Notes: generated by a model not told the origin, from the sequence alone. Numbered from the stretch's first letter, positions 27,470 through 37,831 are shown. The stretch: 64,000 nt of DNA from an uncultured Roseibium sp. (GCF_963669205.1 NZ_OY769915.1:2702001-2766000); one strand, 5' to 3'. Made by a program: numbers and translations.

Positions 27470-29410
27470 ATGATCCTGTTTTCCCGTCAGCGGAAGCTGA
27501 CTGCCCTATGCGCCGGTGTATTTGTATTCGCAGCGGCCGAGCAAACTCAAGCTGATGATTTTGTCGTCGATACAGGCGAGACAACCACTCAGGTAGTCGA
27601 TGGCGACGACACGCTTGTTGTCACAGAAGATGGGAGCATCGTCACGACCGCTGACAGTGAACCTGGCATCAACAGCAGCGGGACTGGTAATACGATCACC
27701 AATCTGGGCTTGATTTCGACCATTGGCTCCGTATCCCGTGGGATTTTCAACAATGGGACGGGCGCGCAAATCACAAATAACGGCACGATCCGAACGACAG
27801 GCAGTAACTCGGAAGCGATCTTTAATCACAACGCAGCCGACACGGTCATCATCAACAATGGCGCAATCTGGTCCGCTGCCGCGGGCATTCGTAACCTGAG
27901 CGGCGCCAACATAACGATTATCAACAACGGCTCGATCCGGACGAGCGGAACAGTTTCGCATGGCATAGTCACATTCGGTGACGCCAGTTTTGTCCAAAAC
28001 AGCGGTTCGATTTGGGCAAGCGGTTCTAACGCCGACGGGATCTATTTGTGGAACGGTAGTTTCACTGGATCTCAGATAGTCAATGATGGGTTGATAATCA
28101 GCGAAGAGAGCGATGCCATCCTTGTTGGCAACAGTCACACCAATCCAAGCGTGACCTTGAATGCCCCTTCTTTTATTGGCGGGGTGATACGCTTCGAGTC
28201 GGAAACCACGCTCAACATCAACACCGGGCCGTCGCATTCCGTGCTGTGGCAACTTCCGACAACGAATGTCGCGGGCGGTAAGGCCAATGTTGCCGGCACG
28301 GTTCCCTGGTTCTACGACACGGCAACCGGCCAGTTTGCCACCTTCGAAGTCACCGGGCTGACCGCGAGCTTCAACCAGTTGGCCGACAACGCGAACACGC
28401 TGGCCCGCCTTGGGCGCTATGGCCTGAGGCAGGCAGGGCGGCTGGCACCGGCGGCGGCTGTCTCCGCAGCGCTTGCCTATGGCGAAGGGGAGACGGGCAC
28501 TTCCGACAGCTTTGACGCGCTGCTGGCGACCAACTCCGGCCCGGAGGCCGCCTACGGGTTCAAGTCGGGCCACTTCTGGATTACCGGCTTCGGCGGCACG
28601 GCCAACTATGAGGGCGACGGCAGCACACTCGACCAGACCATTGATCAGATCGGCGCTGCCGCCGGCTATGCCTGGAACCAGTCATCGGCGATGCGCCTGG
28701 GCGTCATGGCGGGCTACATGAACGGCACAATCACCGCGAAAAGCACCTGGTCGGATTCGCAGGATATCAACAGCAACGGAGTCTTTGCGGGCATCTACGG
28801 TGACCGGCGCTTCGGCCGCGTGACCTTTGGGCTCGGTGTCGCCGGAGGCTGGCAGACGAATGACAGCACCCGTTTCATCAATGACAACACGGCACTGACC
28901 GGTGGCCTTACCCTCGGCGAGAGCTGGGCAAGCGCGTCCTATGAAAGCTGGTTCATCACGCCGGAGGCCTCTCTGTCCGCTGCCATCGAACTCGGCGATA
29001 CCGGGTTGGTGGTGAGACCTACCGTTCGGGGCCGCTACGCCCTGCAACACACCGCCGCCTACGAGGAAAGCGGTTCGAACGCCAATGCGTCGGTGGATGC
29101 CCATTCGCTGGGCGTGGTGGAAGGCGATTTCGAACTCGCGGTGTCAAGGGATATCGGCCCGGCCACCCTGACGGGCCGCGCCGGCTACCTGGTGCGCAGT
29201 TCGGCAGGCGATGACGATGTGCCCGTGACGCTGCTCGGCATCACCAACTCCGTCGGGCTCGACGCAACCGACCGCTCCGCCGCCTACGCTGGGGCATCGC
29301 TCGACCTGCATCTCGGCCCAACCGCCAGCTTCACCCTGGACGGTCAGGGAACCTTCTCCGACGATGTCGACGCCCTCCAGGGCATGGCCCGCCTCGCGAT
29401 CCGCTTCTGA
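27470..29410 (+). CDS. Autotransporter (type V) with Asn/Gly-rich passenger
   Basis: A 646-residue outer-membrane protein. A signal peptide (residues 1-28, ending QTQA) leads into a passenger of about 330 residues with repeated IxNNGxI turns (ITNNGTIRTTGSN, IINNGAIWSAAA, IINNGSIRTSGT), typical of a right-handed beta helix. A linker near 310-350 is followed by the autotransporter beta-domain (about 365-646), with SGHFWITGFGGTANYEGDG, alternating strands and a terminal RF. The passenger is short for the family and could be an adhesin; no protease triad was seen. The local TamA/TamB pair may help insert it. The start lacks a strong ribosome-binding site. Long direct repeats on both sides suggest the gene is a mobile or deletable cassette. 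Confidence 0.9.
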   Translation: MILFSRQRKLTALCAGVFVFAAAEQTQADDFVVDTGETTTQVVDGDDTLVVTEDGSIVTTADSEPGINSSGTGNTITNLGLISTIGSVSRGIFNNGTGAQITNNGTIRTTGSNSEAIFNHNAADTVIINNGAIWSAAAGIRNLSGANITIINNGSIRTSGTVSHGIVTFGDASFVQNSGSIWASGSNADGIYLWNGSFTGSQIVNDGLIISEESDAILVGNSHTNPSVTLNAPSFIGGVIRFESETTLNINTGPSHSVLWQLPTTNVAGGKANVAGTVPWFYDTATGQFATFEVTGLTASFNQLADNANTLARLGRYGLRQAGRLAPAAAVSAALAYGEGETGTSDSFDALLATNSGPEAAYGFKSGHFWITGFGGTANYEGDGSTLDQTIDQIGAAAGYAWNQSSAMRLGVMAGYMNGTITAKSTWSDSQDINSNGVFAGIYGDRRFGRVTFGLGVAGGWQTNDSTRFINDNTALTGGLTLGESWASASYESWFITPEASLSAAIELGDTGLVVRPTVRGRYALQHTAAYEESGSNANASVDAHSLGVVEGDFELAVSRDIGPATLTGRAGYLVRSSAGDDDVPVTLLGITNSVGLDATDRSAAYAGASLDLHLGPTASFTLDGQGTFSDDVDALQGMARLAIRF

Positions 29411-29509
29411 GCGCAGCGCTGCACCTCCAGCGACCGTCAAATCGCCATCCCGGCAAACGAAGCGCGAGCGGGGTTGGTGATGATTGGGGCACTGGCTAGC
29501 CCTTGACTG
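29411..29509. other. Short spacer after the autotransporter
   Basis: About 100 bases between the autotransporter stop and repeat copy B. No convincing terminator hairpin was found. Confidence 0.4.
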
Positions 29510-30074
29510 CCGTCATGCCATGGTTTGACCCATTGCTGTCCGGTTTAACTCGGACTTGATTGAGCGAGGCGATCCCAGCCTATGAACTTGTCATTCCGGC
29601 TGAAGCGCAGCGGAAGGCCGGAACCCAGTAACCACCGGATTTTCCCTCTTGTTTCAGTCTCCGGCCGCAACGGGTACTGGGTCCCGGTCTTGCCGCTTAC
29701 ACGGCAAACCGGGACGACAAATCGGGGGAACAACTCCGTATCCCGAATTGGCGCTGCACGGAACTATACCGCTTTCTCAACGACATAAGTTCGGCAGTAC
29801 TTTCTAAACCGGACGGCAGTGGATCAGGTCCGGCAATGACGTGGGGGCTTGGGAGGTGTCCATCGTCCTCTCGCCCCTGCTGCACGCCGGACGGTGAGGG
29901 GAGCGATTGTGCGCTCCTTTCCAAGTGTCGTCCCGGACTTGATCCGGGACCCAATCCACATTGCCTCAAGTCGCTAGCACTGCGGCGGGAAACGCCGGAT
30001 CTTGCTCCGTGAAACAAGCAGTGCTTTGCAAACGATTGGGCCCCGGATCTCCGCTGCGCTGCGTCCGGGGTGAC
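29510..30074. repeat. Long dispersed repeat, copy B (right of the autotransporter)
   Basis: Direct-orientation partner of 26713-27275. The block 29510-29841 has the same 332-base length as in copy A with no indels; the second block (29938-30074) is more diverged. It includes the same GTCCCGGACTTGATCCGGGA palindrome. There is no coding potential. Confidence 0.85.
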
Positions 30075-30104
30075 GCTGTGAGGACGGGTTCACTCGAACC
30101 CCGA

Positions 30105-30202
30105 CCTCATCCTGAGGAGCGAAGCCTCGAAGGATTGCCACGCATTCCGGAGCGTCTGGCCCGTCCTTCGAGACGGGCCTTTGGCCCTTCTCAGGATGAA
30201 GG
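30105..30202. repeat. REP-like palindrome
   Basis: CCTCATCCTGAGGAGCGAAG on the left pairs with CCCTTCTCAGGATGAAGG on the right. Inner TCGAAGGAT and GTCCTTCGAGA segments extend the fold, forming a long imperfect hairpin of about 98 bases. This CTCATCCTGAGGAG form is a widespread alphaproteobacterial intergenic palindrome. It lies about 100 bases beyond the 3' end of the RTX protein gene and could end transcripts or stabilise their ends. Confidence 0.7.
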
Positions 30203-30301
30203 CAAAGGCTTTGGAGGGTCCTTTGCGTTCGCTCAATATGCGGGCGCCCTTTCGCGAGCAAAAGGAACCCGTGGACCGGGTGATCCACGGGTTCAGTTCG
30301 G

Positions 30302-33300
30302 TCAGACGAAGTTGAAATCGTCCTGGTGCAGGTCGGCAACGGTGACACCCTCGAGCGTGATCGTTGTCTCTGCATCGATCGTGATGGTGGTGTTGGTGCC
30401 GTCGTCGGTCATCGCCACCAGGAGGGCGTCGTATGTGGCGAAGAGCGCGCTGTCGAACTCCATGATGTCGTCGGTTCCCGCGCCGGCGGTGAAGTCCGTG
30501 ACGGTGTCGTGGCCGGTGTCGCCGAAATTGAACACGAACGTGTCGGACCCGGTGCCGCCGGACAGGATGTCCGCCCCGCCGCCGCCGGTCACCACATCGT
30601 CGCCGCCGCCGGCGTCGACCTCGTCGTCTTCCTCCGTACCGAAGATGAGATCGGCCTCGTCGCTGCCGGTGATCTCGCTGCCGATGAGTGCACCGTCGGC
30701 TGTGTAATGCAGGGCCGTTAAATGTCCATCGGTTTCACCTACAACAACGAAGCCACCGTTGTCCAAGGCAGCGATGGAAGTAAAATGATCGCCCGTTGTG
30801 CCCACTTGAAATTCGGAGCCGACCGGATTCCCATCGCTGTCGTACCTTTGAGCAAAAGCGCCATTTTGTCCGTTAGAATACCATGCTATCACAAAGCCGC
30901 CATCGCCAAGAGACGATGCACCAGCGACTTGTTGATTGTCTGTGGTGTAGGTGTTTACTTGAAATTCGGCTCCAATCGGGGTGCCACTACTATCGTATCG
31001 TCGCGCAAAAATTCCGGTGCCATCCCCATCCTGATCTGGGTACGATGTCCAAGCCACGAGGAAACCGCCGTCTTGCAGAGCCGTTACGGATTGAAGTCTC
31101 AGAAGAACGTTTGTTGTCGTGTTCACCTGGAATTCATTGCCAACAGGATTGCCGTTGCCATCGTAGACCTGGCTGTATACACCCCAGGTTTCGCCATCCA
31201 AGCCGTATGTGCTCCACGTAAACACAAATCCGCCGTCGGCAAGGCCAGCGACAGATGGATTGTAAGACAGGTTGTAAATGCTCTGATGGCTGTCCGTGTT
31301 TACCTTGAACTCTGCACCGACCGGATTGCCGCCGCCATCGTAACGCTGCGCGAATACACCCTCATCCGCGTGCCAGGCGATAAGAAAACCACCATCAGCA
31401 AGAGACGTAATGGACGGCGAAGTTTGACTGCCTTCGGTCGTCGAATTCACCTGCAACTCATCGCCAACCGGGGCGCCCGCGCTGTCATACCGTTGCGCGG
31501 AAATTCCGGCGAGGTCCCCATCGCCGTTTTGTGCCATCCAGGTGATGACGAAACCGCCGTCCGCCAGAGTTGATACACCGTATTGCAACGCTGAAGTTCC
31601 GGTCGAATTAACGTGGAACTCCGCGCCGACAGGATTTCCACTATTGTCGTAGCGCTGAGCGAAAAGTTCAGTGCCAATGCCGGAACTCTTAAGCTGCACC
31701 CAGGTGACGACGTAGCCACCGTCGGCAAACGACGCCAATGATTCATCATGGTTCGGCAGCAAGCGGTTTGCTTCAACCAGCCTAACGTCAACCCTGCCAA
31801 TGTCCTTCAAATAGGTACCTGGAGAATTGAGCACCACTTCGTTGCCCGGTGCAACCACCGAAACATCGAACACCTGGCTCGCCGCCGTTGATCCGGGCTG
31901 GCCGTCGTTCGCTGAGACGAGGACGCTCAACGATCCTTCCGACCCTGCCGGGGGTGTTCCGGAGAAGGTGCCGTTGTTTGGGTCGAAGACAAGCCAGGAC
32001 GGCAGGGCCGAGCCGTCCGCAAGGGTGGCGGTCAGGGTGAGCGTGTCGCTGTCGGCGTCGGTGAAGGCGTCTTCTGGCAGCGTGAAGCTGATATCCGCGC
32101 CTTCGGCAGCGACGACATCTGCGAGCGCGGTGCCCACTTCCGGGTCATCGTTGACCGGATCGATGGTCAGGTTGAACAATTGTTCGGCGTAGTCACCACC
32201 GTTTCCGTCATCCGCCCGGATGGCGATGACAATGGAGCCGTTATAGTCCTGCGGCGGGGTGCCGGAAAACGCGCCTGTGGCGGAATTGAAGGTCAGCCAG
32301 GACGGCAACAGCGAATAGACGATCAGCGGAAACGGACCGCCTCCCACCTGTTCCCTCTGCCACACGCTGTAGGTGAGCGGGTCGCCGTCGGGATCGGTAA
32401 AGGCATCTGTTGGGAGTGTGAAGCTGACGGCGGTGTCCTCGTTAAAGGATTGATCGGCAAGAACGGTGCCCACTTCCGGATCGTCGTTCTCCGGTTCGAT
32501 GACAAGATCGAAGGTCTGCGATACCGGATCTGCGGTGCCGTCGCTCGCGCTCACCTTGATGCTCAAGGTGCCGTTGAAGTTCAGCGGCGGATTGCTGGAG
32601 AAGGTACCGGTCGCGGCATTGAAACTCAGCCAGGAGGGCAGGGCCGACCCGTCCGCCAGCGTGGCCGACAGGGTCAGCGGGTCACCGTCGGGATCGGTAA
32701 AGGCATCGGCGGGGAGGGTAAAGCTGACGGCGTTGTCCTCGTCGAAGGACTGATCGGCAAGCACGGTCCCTACTTCCGGGTCGTCGTTCTCAGGCTCGAT
32801 GACCAGATCGAAGGTCTGCGAAACAGGATCGGCGGTGCCGTCGCTCGCGCTCACCTTGATGCTCACGGTGCCGTTGAAGTTCTGCGGCGGGGTGCCGGAA
32901 AAGGTGCCGGTAGTGGCATTGAAACTGAGCCAGTAAGGCAGGGCCGAACCGTCCGCAAGGGTCGCCGACAGGGTGAGCGGGTCGCCTTCCGCGTCGGTGA
33001 AGGCGTCGGAGGGAATTGTGAAACTGACGGCGGTGTCCTCGTCAAAGGACTGATCGGCAAGCGCCGTGCCCACCTCCGGTGCATCGTTGACCGCGTTTAT
33101 TGTCAGCAGGAAAACCTGCTTGGTGGATTCGCCGTCGAGGTCGCTTGCCGTGACCTTGATATAAAACGAGCCGCTGTACTCCTCTGGCGGGGTGCCGGAG
33201 ATCGTGCGGGTGTCCGGGTCGAAGCTCAGCCAGTCCGGCAACGGCTGGGTGACGTTTCTGAGCGTTGCGACCAGCGTCAGCGTATCGCCGTCAATGTCGG

Positions 33301-34438
33301 TGAAGGCATCGGCGGGGAGGGTGAAGCTGATCGGCGTGTCCTCATCGAACACCTGGTCGGGCAGGACCGTGCCCACGACCGGTTTGTCGTTCTCCGGTTC
33401 GATGACGAGATCGAAAACCTGAGACACGGGGGCGGCGGTACCGCCGCTTGCCTCCAGTTTGATGCTGAGCGTGCCGTTATAGTCCTGCGGCGGGGTGCCG
33501 GAAAAGGTGCCGGTGGAGGGATTGAAACTCAGCCAGGACGGCAGAGGCGAGCCATCGGCAAGCGTCACCGACAATGTGGGGGTGACGCCGAAATGGTCGG
33601 TATAGGCGCCCAGCGGAATGGTGAAACTCACCGCGGTATCCTCGTCGAAGGACTGGTCCTGAAGGAAAAGCGCAAGCTCGCTCACCGGGATCGTGATGTC
33701 GTCGAACTGGTAGAGTTCGACTTCACTCACGTGATCGGTGTCAGTGGGATCGCTGATGCGGGTGATCTGGAACGAACCATCGGCAAGCTTCTCGATGATG
33801 AATTCGCTGACATTGCCGTCAAAGACCGCGGTGTCGTCGCTGCCGCGGCCGATCAGCGTATCCGCCCCGGCACCGCCCTCCAGAATGTCCGCACCGTTGT
33901 TGCCGTAGAGATAGTCGTCACCATCGCCGCCGATCAGGTGATCTCCGTCCTTGCCACCGATCAGGATGTCGTCGCCGCCGCCGCCGTCCAGCGTGTCGCC
34001 GCCGTCGTAACCCTTGAGCGTGTCTGCGCTGTCTTCCGGAATATCCGGGTTGCCGAGAGCCGCGGACGACAGGTTTTCGTCTTCCCTCACCGTGCCATGT
34101 TCGCGCAGCTCGATGATGATTTTCCGCGTTTCGAAGAAGTTGCCGGCGCCGTCATAGACATCGTAGACGAAATCGAAATACCCGGTGCCGTAACCGTCCT
34201 GATCGGCGGTGTAGTCATAGCCGTCGGCAGCCAGAATGCCGGTCGCGTCATAGGTGTAGAGCCCGTCACTGGCTGCGGTTCCCGGCGCGCCTGCCGGCAC
34301 GCCGTAGGTGTAGCCCTGGGCGGCCTCCTCCCTAGACAGAAGCCGCATCAGGGCGGTGAGGTCGTAGGTCAGGCCGAGCCTGCCCAGGGCCGTTTCATCC
34401 ACGGCGCTGACGAAACCAAAGACGGGTATGGTGCTCAT
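30302..34438 (-). CDS. Large RTX/Ig-like repeat protein, probable type I secretion substrate
   Basis: A 1378-residue acidic protein without a signal peptide. Residues 145-200 are Ca-binding RTX nonapeptides (GGDGDDYLYGNNGADILEGG). Six Ig/cadherin-like (He_PIG) domains span about 260-860, each opening like LADQSFDEDTAVSF and containing LPSWLSFN and GTFSGTPP. Seven repeats of the form FAQRYDxxGNPVGAEFQVNT span about 880-1275. A second RTX block (about 1265-1310, GGGDDVVTGGGGADILSGG) leads to an IVTDFxxG-type C-terminal region (DTVTDFTAGAGTDDIMEF) and a hydrophobic end. The architecture indicates export by a type I system to the surface or medium, as an adhesin or matrix protein. No HlyB/HlyD/TolC genes are in this window. 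The DNA for the FAQRYD repeats looks less GC-rich than the Ig part. Confidence 0.88.
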   Translation of the reverse strand: MSTIPVFGFVSAVDETALGRLGLTYDLTALMRLLSREEAAQGYTYGVPAGAPGTAASDGLYTYDATGILAADGYDYTADQDGYGTGYFDFVYDVYDGAGNFFETRKIIIELREHGTVREDENLSSAALGNPDIPEDSADTLKGYDGGDTLDGGGGDDILIGGKDGDHLIGGDGDDYLYGNNGADILEGGAGADTLIGRGSDDTAVFDGNVSEFIIEKLADGSFQITRISDPTDTDHVSEVELYQFDDITIPVSELALFLQDQSFDEDTAVSFTIPLGAYTDHFGVTPTLSVTLADGSPLPSWLSFNPSTGTFSGTPPQDYNGTLSIKLEASGGTAAPVSQVFDLVIEPENDKPVVGTVLPDQVFDEDTPISFTLPADAFTDIDGDTLTLVATLRNVTQPLPDWLSFDPDTRTISGTPPEEYSGSFYIKVTASDLDGESTKQVFLLTINAVNDAPEVGTALADQSFDEDTAVSFTIPSDAFTDAEGDPLTLSATLADGSALPYWLSFNATTGTFSGTPPQNFNGTVSIKVSASDGTADPVSQTFDLVIEPENDDPEVGTVLADQSFDEDNAVSFTLPADAFTDPDGDPLTLSATLADGSALPSWLSFNAATGTFSSNPPLNFNGTLSIKVSASDGTADPVSQTFDLVIEPENDDPEVGTVLADQSFNEDTAVSFTLPTDAFTDPDGDPLTYSVWQREQVGGGPFPLIVYSLLPSWLTFNSATGAFSGTPPQDYNGSIVIAIRADDGNGGDYAEQLFNLTIDPVNDDPEVGTALADVVAAEGADISFTLPEDAFTDADSDTLTLTATLADGSALPSWLVFDPNNGTFSGTPPAGSEGSLSVLVSANDGQPGSTAASQVFDVSVVAPGNEVVLNSPGTYLKDIGRVDVRLVEANRLLPNHDESLASFADGGYVVTWVQLKSSGIGTELFAQRYDNSGNPVGAEFHVNSTGTSALQYGVSTLADGGFVITWMAQNGDGDLAGISAQRYDSAGAPVGDELQVNSTTEGSQTSPSITSLADGGFLIAWHADEGVFAQRYDGGGNPVGAEFKVNTDSHQSIYNLSYNPSVAGLADGGFVFTWSTYGLDGETWGVYSQVYDGNGNPVGNEFQVNTTTNVLLRLQSVTALQDGGFLVAWTSYPDQDGDGTGIFARRYDSSGTPIGAEFQVNTYTTDNQQVAGASSLGDGGFVIAWYSNGQNGAFAQRYDSDGNPVGSEFQVGTTGDHFTSIAALDNGGFVVVGETDGHLTALHYTADGALIGSEITGSDEADLIFGTEEDDEVDAGGGDDVVTGGGGADILSGGTGSDTFVFNFGDTGHDTVTDFTAGAGTDDIMEFDSALFATYDALLVAMTDDGTNTTITIDAETTITLEGVTVADLHQDDFNFV

Positions 34439-35269
34439 TGTCGTGTCACTTTCTGTGTGTGCTTGTTTGATGGCGGAAGAGACCGGTCACGGTCACGGCC
34501 AGTCGTGCTGATGCGCCGAGAGGCGAAGATTTGAACCGGGTGAGCGGATGGCCCGTGCGGGGGACACTGCGCTTGCAGGACTGCAGTTTTCCAAAGGCAG
34601 AGTTCCCGGACAGTGCGAGAGCTCTGCCGACCCGTTCAGGCACGCAGTTTCTGCCCGGAACTCTGTCGGGACCGGACATGCCGGTCTTGCAGCAATTGGC
34701 CTGATGGCGTGACATTTGGGACCGGCCGTTTCGTTCAGTTCATCCTCGGCAACCGGTCCCCACTGCTGCCCTGATTTAATCGTTAAGTGTCAATTCGCCC
34801 AATGCAACCAACCGAACTTCCCGTAAAAAGTGTAGTGCGGTTGCGGTTCCGTTAGGGTTGCGCATTTTTGAAATGCAGGTTTTGCGGGCAATACTTTGCG
34901 ATCTCGCAAAGCTCGGCACCCACAACCTGAAAAGCCGGATTATGGGAAGTTTAGGGATACGTTAACCGTGTCTGGCGAGGGAGGTACGCAGTCGCGTCGG
35001 TTTGTTTTCAAACATGACAAGCGCGTCGGCATCCCCGGATGAAAAGACTGTAACCAGAGCACAGCCGCCCGTCCTTCCACTGGACGCCGTGTCGCGGAAT
35101 TGGCAACACCGTGTCGTGGTCATAATGTCGCCATGACGCATTCACGCTATTCGCACTTCCGTTCTGTCGCGATACTGCGCCGCAAGGATCGATGTGCAGG
35201 TCGTGCACACCAAAGACAATGAGGCGGCGAAGTCGCAGGCCGCTTGCGCGTATTGAAGAGGAATGAAAC
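34439..35269. other. Long divergent intergenic region
   Basis: About 830 bases between the divergent RTX-protein and dimethylglycine dehydrogenase-like genes. It must hold both promoters. The middle (about 34730-34960) is AT-richer, and GCGATCTCGC is a perfect palindrome near 34899. A possible 89-residue frame at 34446-34715 has no family features. I could not pick a reliable promoter. Confidence 0.5.
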
Positions 35270-37831
35270 ATGTCGGCATTTCCTGACAGGGCACAAATCG
35301 TCATCGTCGGGCTCGGAGGCATCGTCGGTGCCTCGGTGGCGCATCACCTGCTGGAGCGCGGCTGGACCGATGTCGTCGGCATCGACAAGTCCGGCATTCC
35401 GACCGACATCGGCTCGACGGCGCACGCCTCCGATTTCTGCTACACGACCAGCCATGATTACCTGTCCGTCTGGACGACGCAGTATTCCATCGAGTTCTTC
35501 GACCGGCTTGGCCACTACGCCAGGGTCGGCGGTCTGGAAGTCGCGCGCACGGGCGACGACACCTGGATGGAGGAGATCAAGCGCAAGGTCACGTCCGGCA
35601 AGGCATTCGGCACCAATGTCCGCCTCGTCGAACCGGCCGAGATCAAGGAGCTGTTTCCGCTGATCGAGGAAGACCAGGTGCAGGGCGGCATGTTCGACCC
35701 CGATGCCGGCCTCGTCGTGCCGCGCTCGCAGACGGTCGCGGGCAGGCTTGTCGACATGGCCGAGCAGACCGGCAGGCTCAAGGCCTTCGCGAACACACCT
35801 GCGCAGTCGCTGATCGTTGAAGACGGCCGCATAAAGGGCGTCGTCACCCATCGCGGCACGATCATGGCGGATCATGTCATTGTCTGTGCCGGGCTCTGGG
35901 GGCGGCAGATTGCAGCAATGGTGGGTGAGGATCTGCCTGTCATGCCAGTCGATCACCCGCTCACGTTCTTCGGCCCGTATGACGAATTCGAGGGAACGGG
36001 CAAGGACATCGGCTACCCGCTGCTGCGCGATCAGGGCAACTCCGCCTATATGCGCGATACCGGCGATCCCAAGACCGCGGAAGGCGGACAGATCGAATGG
36101 GGGTACTACGAGACCGAGAACCCGCGCATGTGCCACCCGCGTGATCTGCTGGAAAAGGACCAGGCGCGCCTGTCGCCGTCCCAGCGCGACCTTGAGATGG
36201 AACAGGTCATCGAGCCGCTCGAACGCGCCATGGAACTGACGCCGATCCTCGGTGAACTCGGCTACAATGAAGGCCATTCCTACAACGGCCTGTTGCAGGT
36301 CTCCGCCGCCGGCGGTCCGTCCTGCGGTGAAAGCCAGAAAGTCCGCGGCTTGTGGTACTGCGTGGCGATCTGGGTCAAGGACGGACCGGGATACGGCAAG
36401 CTGATCGCCGACTGGATCACGGACGGACGTACGGAAATCGACCATGCGCCGATCGACTACTCCCGTTTCTATGCACACCAGATGACCGAGGACTTCATAG
36501 CCGGCCGCTGTTACGAGGCTGCGCAGAAGATCTATTTCCCGGCGATCCATCCCCGCGAGCCTTATGCGACGGGACGCGGCGTCAAGCGGTCTCCGTTCTA
36601 TGAGCGGGAAGTCGAACTCGGCGGCCACTTCATGGAACTCGGCGGCTGGGAGCGGGCGCATGGCTACGCGGCCAACGAGCATCTGCTGGAAAAATACGGC
36701 AATCGCGTCCCGGTCCGCGAGGCGGAGTGGGACAACCGCCACTTCTGGCGCGTGTCGAATGCCGAGCAGCTGGCCATGAGCGAAGATTGCGGCATCATCA
36801 ATCTGTCGCACTTTTACATGTTCGACGTCTCGGGTCCGGATCACGTTGCGCTGCTGGAGTGGCTCTGTGCAGCCAGGATCGGCGGCGACAACAACATCGG
36901 CAAGGGCATCTACACCCACTTCCTCGACGATGAGGGCAACGTGCGTGCCGACCTGACGGTGTTCCGCATGGCCGATAGATGCCGGATCGTCGACGGTGCC
37001 GACGCCGGGCCGCGCGACTATCACTACGTCAAGCGCATTGCCGAGGACAAAGGCTACGATGTGACGGTGACCGATGTCAGCGAAGAGTTCACGACAATCG
37101 GCATCTGGGGACCGAATGCGCGTGACAACCTGAAAAAGGTGGTATCCGATCCCGCCGCGCTGGATCCGGAAAACTTCCCGTTCGCCGCGATCCGGCAGAT
37201 CGAGATCGCCGGCAAGCCTGTCTCCGCCCTGCGCCTTTCCTATGTCGGCGAGCAGGGGTGGGAACTGCACATGAAATACGAGGACGGTCTCGCCGTCTGG
37301 GACGCGCTCCGGGACCTCGGCGTCATGGCCGTTGGCGTGGAGACCTATGCCAACTCCCGGCGCATGGAAAAGAGCCTCAGGCTGCAGAACGCGGACCTTC
37401 TGACCCAGTACAATCTCTACGAGGCCGATCTGGCGCGGCCGAAGGTCAAGGAAGCTGACTTCCGGGGCAAGGCGAAGCACCTGGAATATCGGGCCCGTGA
37501 CAAGCAACCGGCCATGCTCTGCACGCTTGTCATGACGGAAAACACCGACAGCACCGGCGTCAAGCGCTACCCGGTCGGCGCCATGCCGGTCATGGACCCG
37601 GACACGGGGAAAACGCTGGTCGACGCTCTGGGCCGGATTTCCTACACGACGTCCGTCGCCTTCGGGCCGACACTCGGCAAGAACATCGCGCTGGCGTATC
37701 TTCCGCAGGACTATTGTGAGGTCGGCCGCAGGCTGAACGTGGAATACATGTCGGAGACGTACCCGGTCGAGGTCGCCGGTGTCGGCTACGCGCCGCTCTA
37801 CGATCCGGAGAACCTCAAGCCGCGCAGCTAG
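35270..37831 (+). CDS. FAD-dependent dimethylglycine/sarcosine dehydrogenase-like protein (DAO-GcvT)
   Basis: An 853-residue protein. The N-terminal D-amino-acid-oxidase-type FAD domain (about 8-390) has the Rossmann motif IVGLGGIVGASVAHHLLERG. His52 in GSTAHAS aligns with the covalent-FAD His of the dimethylglycine dehydrogenase family. A central FAO_M domain is followed by GcvT domains (about 480-845), which in relatives bind THF and capture the released carbon as 5,10-methylene-THF. The probable reaction is oxidative N-demethylation of dimethylglycine, sarcosine or a similar N-methyl amine. AGAGGA lies eight bases before the ATG. It is followed by a CTAG element that provides its TAG stop, then by a homocysteine methyltransferase gene, giving a plausible betaine-dimethylglycine-sarcosine link. 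The exact substrate is not determined. Confidence 0.9.
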   Translation: MSAFPDRAQIVIVGLGGIVGASVAHHLLERGWTDVVGIDKSGIPTDIGSTAHASDFCYTTSHDYLSVWTTQYSIEFFDRLGHYARVGGLEVARTGDDTWMEEIKRKVTSGKAFGTNVRLVEPAEIKELFPLIEEDQVQGGMFDPDAGLVVPRSQTVAGRLVDMAEQTGRLKAFANTPAQSLIVEDGRIKGVVTHRGTIMADHVIVCAGLWGRQIAAMVGEDLPVMPVDHPLTFFGPYDEFEGTGKDIGYPLLRDQGNSAYMRDTGDPKTAEGGQIEWGYYETENPRMCHPRDLLEKDQARLSPSQRDLEMEQVIEPLERAMELTPILGELGYNEGHSYNGLLQVSAAGGPSCGESQKVRGLWYCVAIWVKDGPGYGKLIADWITDGRTEIDHAPIDYSRFYAHQMTEDFIAGRCYEAAQKIYFPAIHPREPYATGRGVKRSPFYEREVELGGHFMELGGWERAHGYAANEHLLEKYGNRVPVREAEWDNRHFWRVSNAEQLAMSEDCGIINLSHFYMFDVSGPDHVALLEWLCAARIGGDNNIGKGIYTHFLDDEGNVRADLTVFRMADRCRIVDGADAGPRDYHYVKRIAEDKGYDVTVTDVSEEFTTIGIWGPNARDNLKKVVSDPAALDPENFPFAAIRQIEIAGKPVSALRLSYVGEQGWELHMKYEDGLAVWDALRDLGVMAVGVETYANSRRMEKSLRLQNADLLTQYNLYEADLARPKVKEADFRGKAKHLEYRARDKQPAMLCTLVMTENTDSTGVKRYPVGAMPVMDPDTGKTLVDALGRISYTTSVAFGPTLGKNIALAYLPQDYCEVGRRLNVEYMSETYPVEVAGVGYAPLYDPENLKPRS

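Noticed and set aside
32180..34534. A 784-codon plus-strand open frame
   Set aside because: Antisense to the Ig-like part of the RTX protein gene; its apparent peptide repeats mirror the DNA repeats of the real gene.
34446..34715. An 89-codon minus-strand frame after the RTX gene start
   Set aside because: Low-complexity Arg/Ser-rich translation and no ribosome-binding site; it lies in the promoter region of the RTX gene.
35147..37507. A 786-codon minus-strand open frame
   Set aside because: Antisense to the dimethylglycine dehydrogenase-like gene, which has intact FAD and GcvT motifs.
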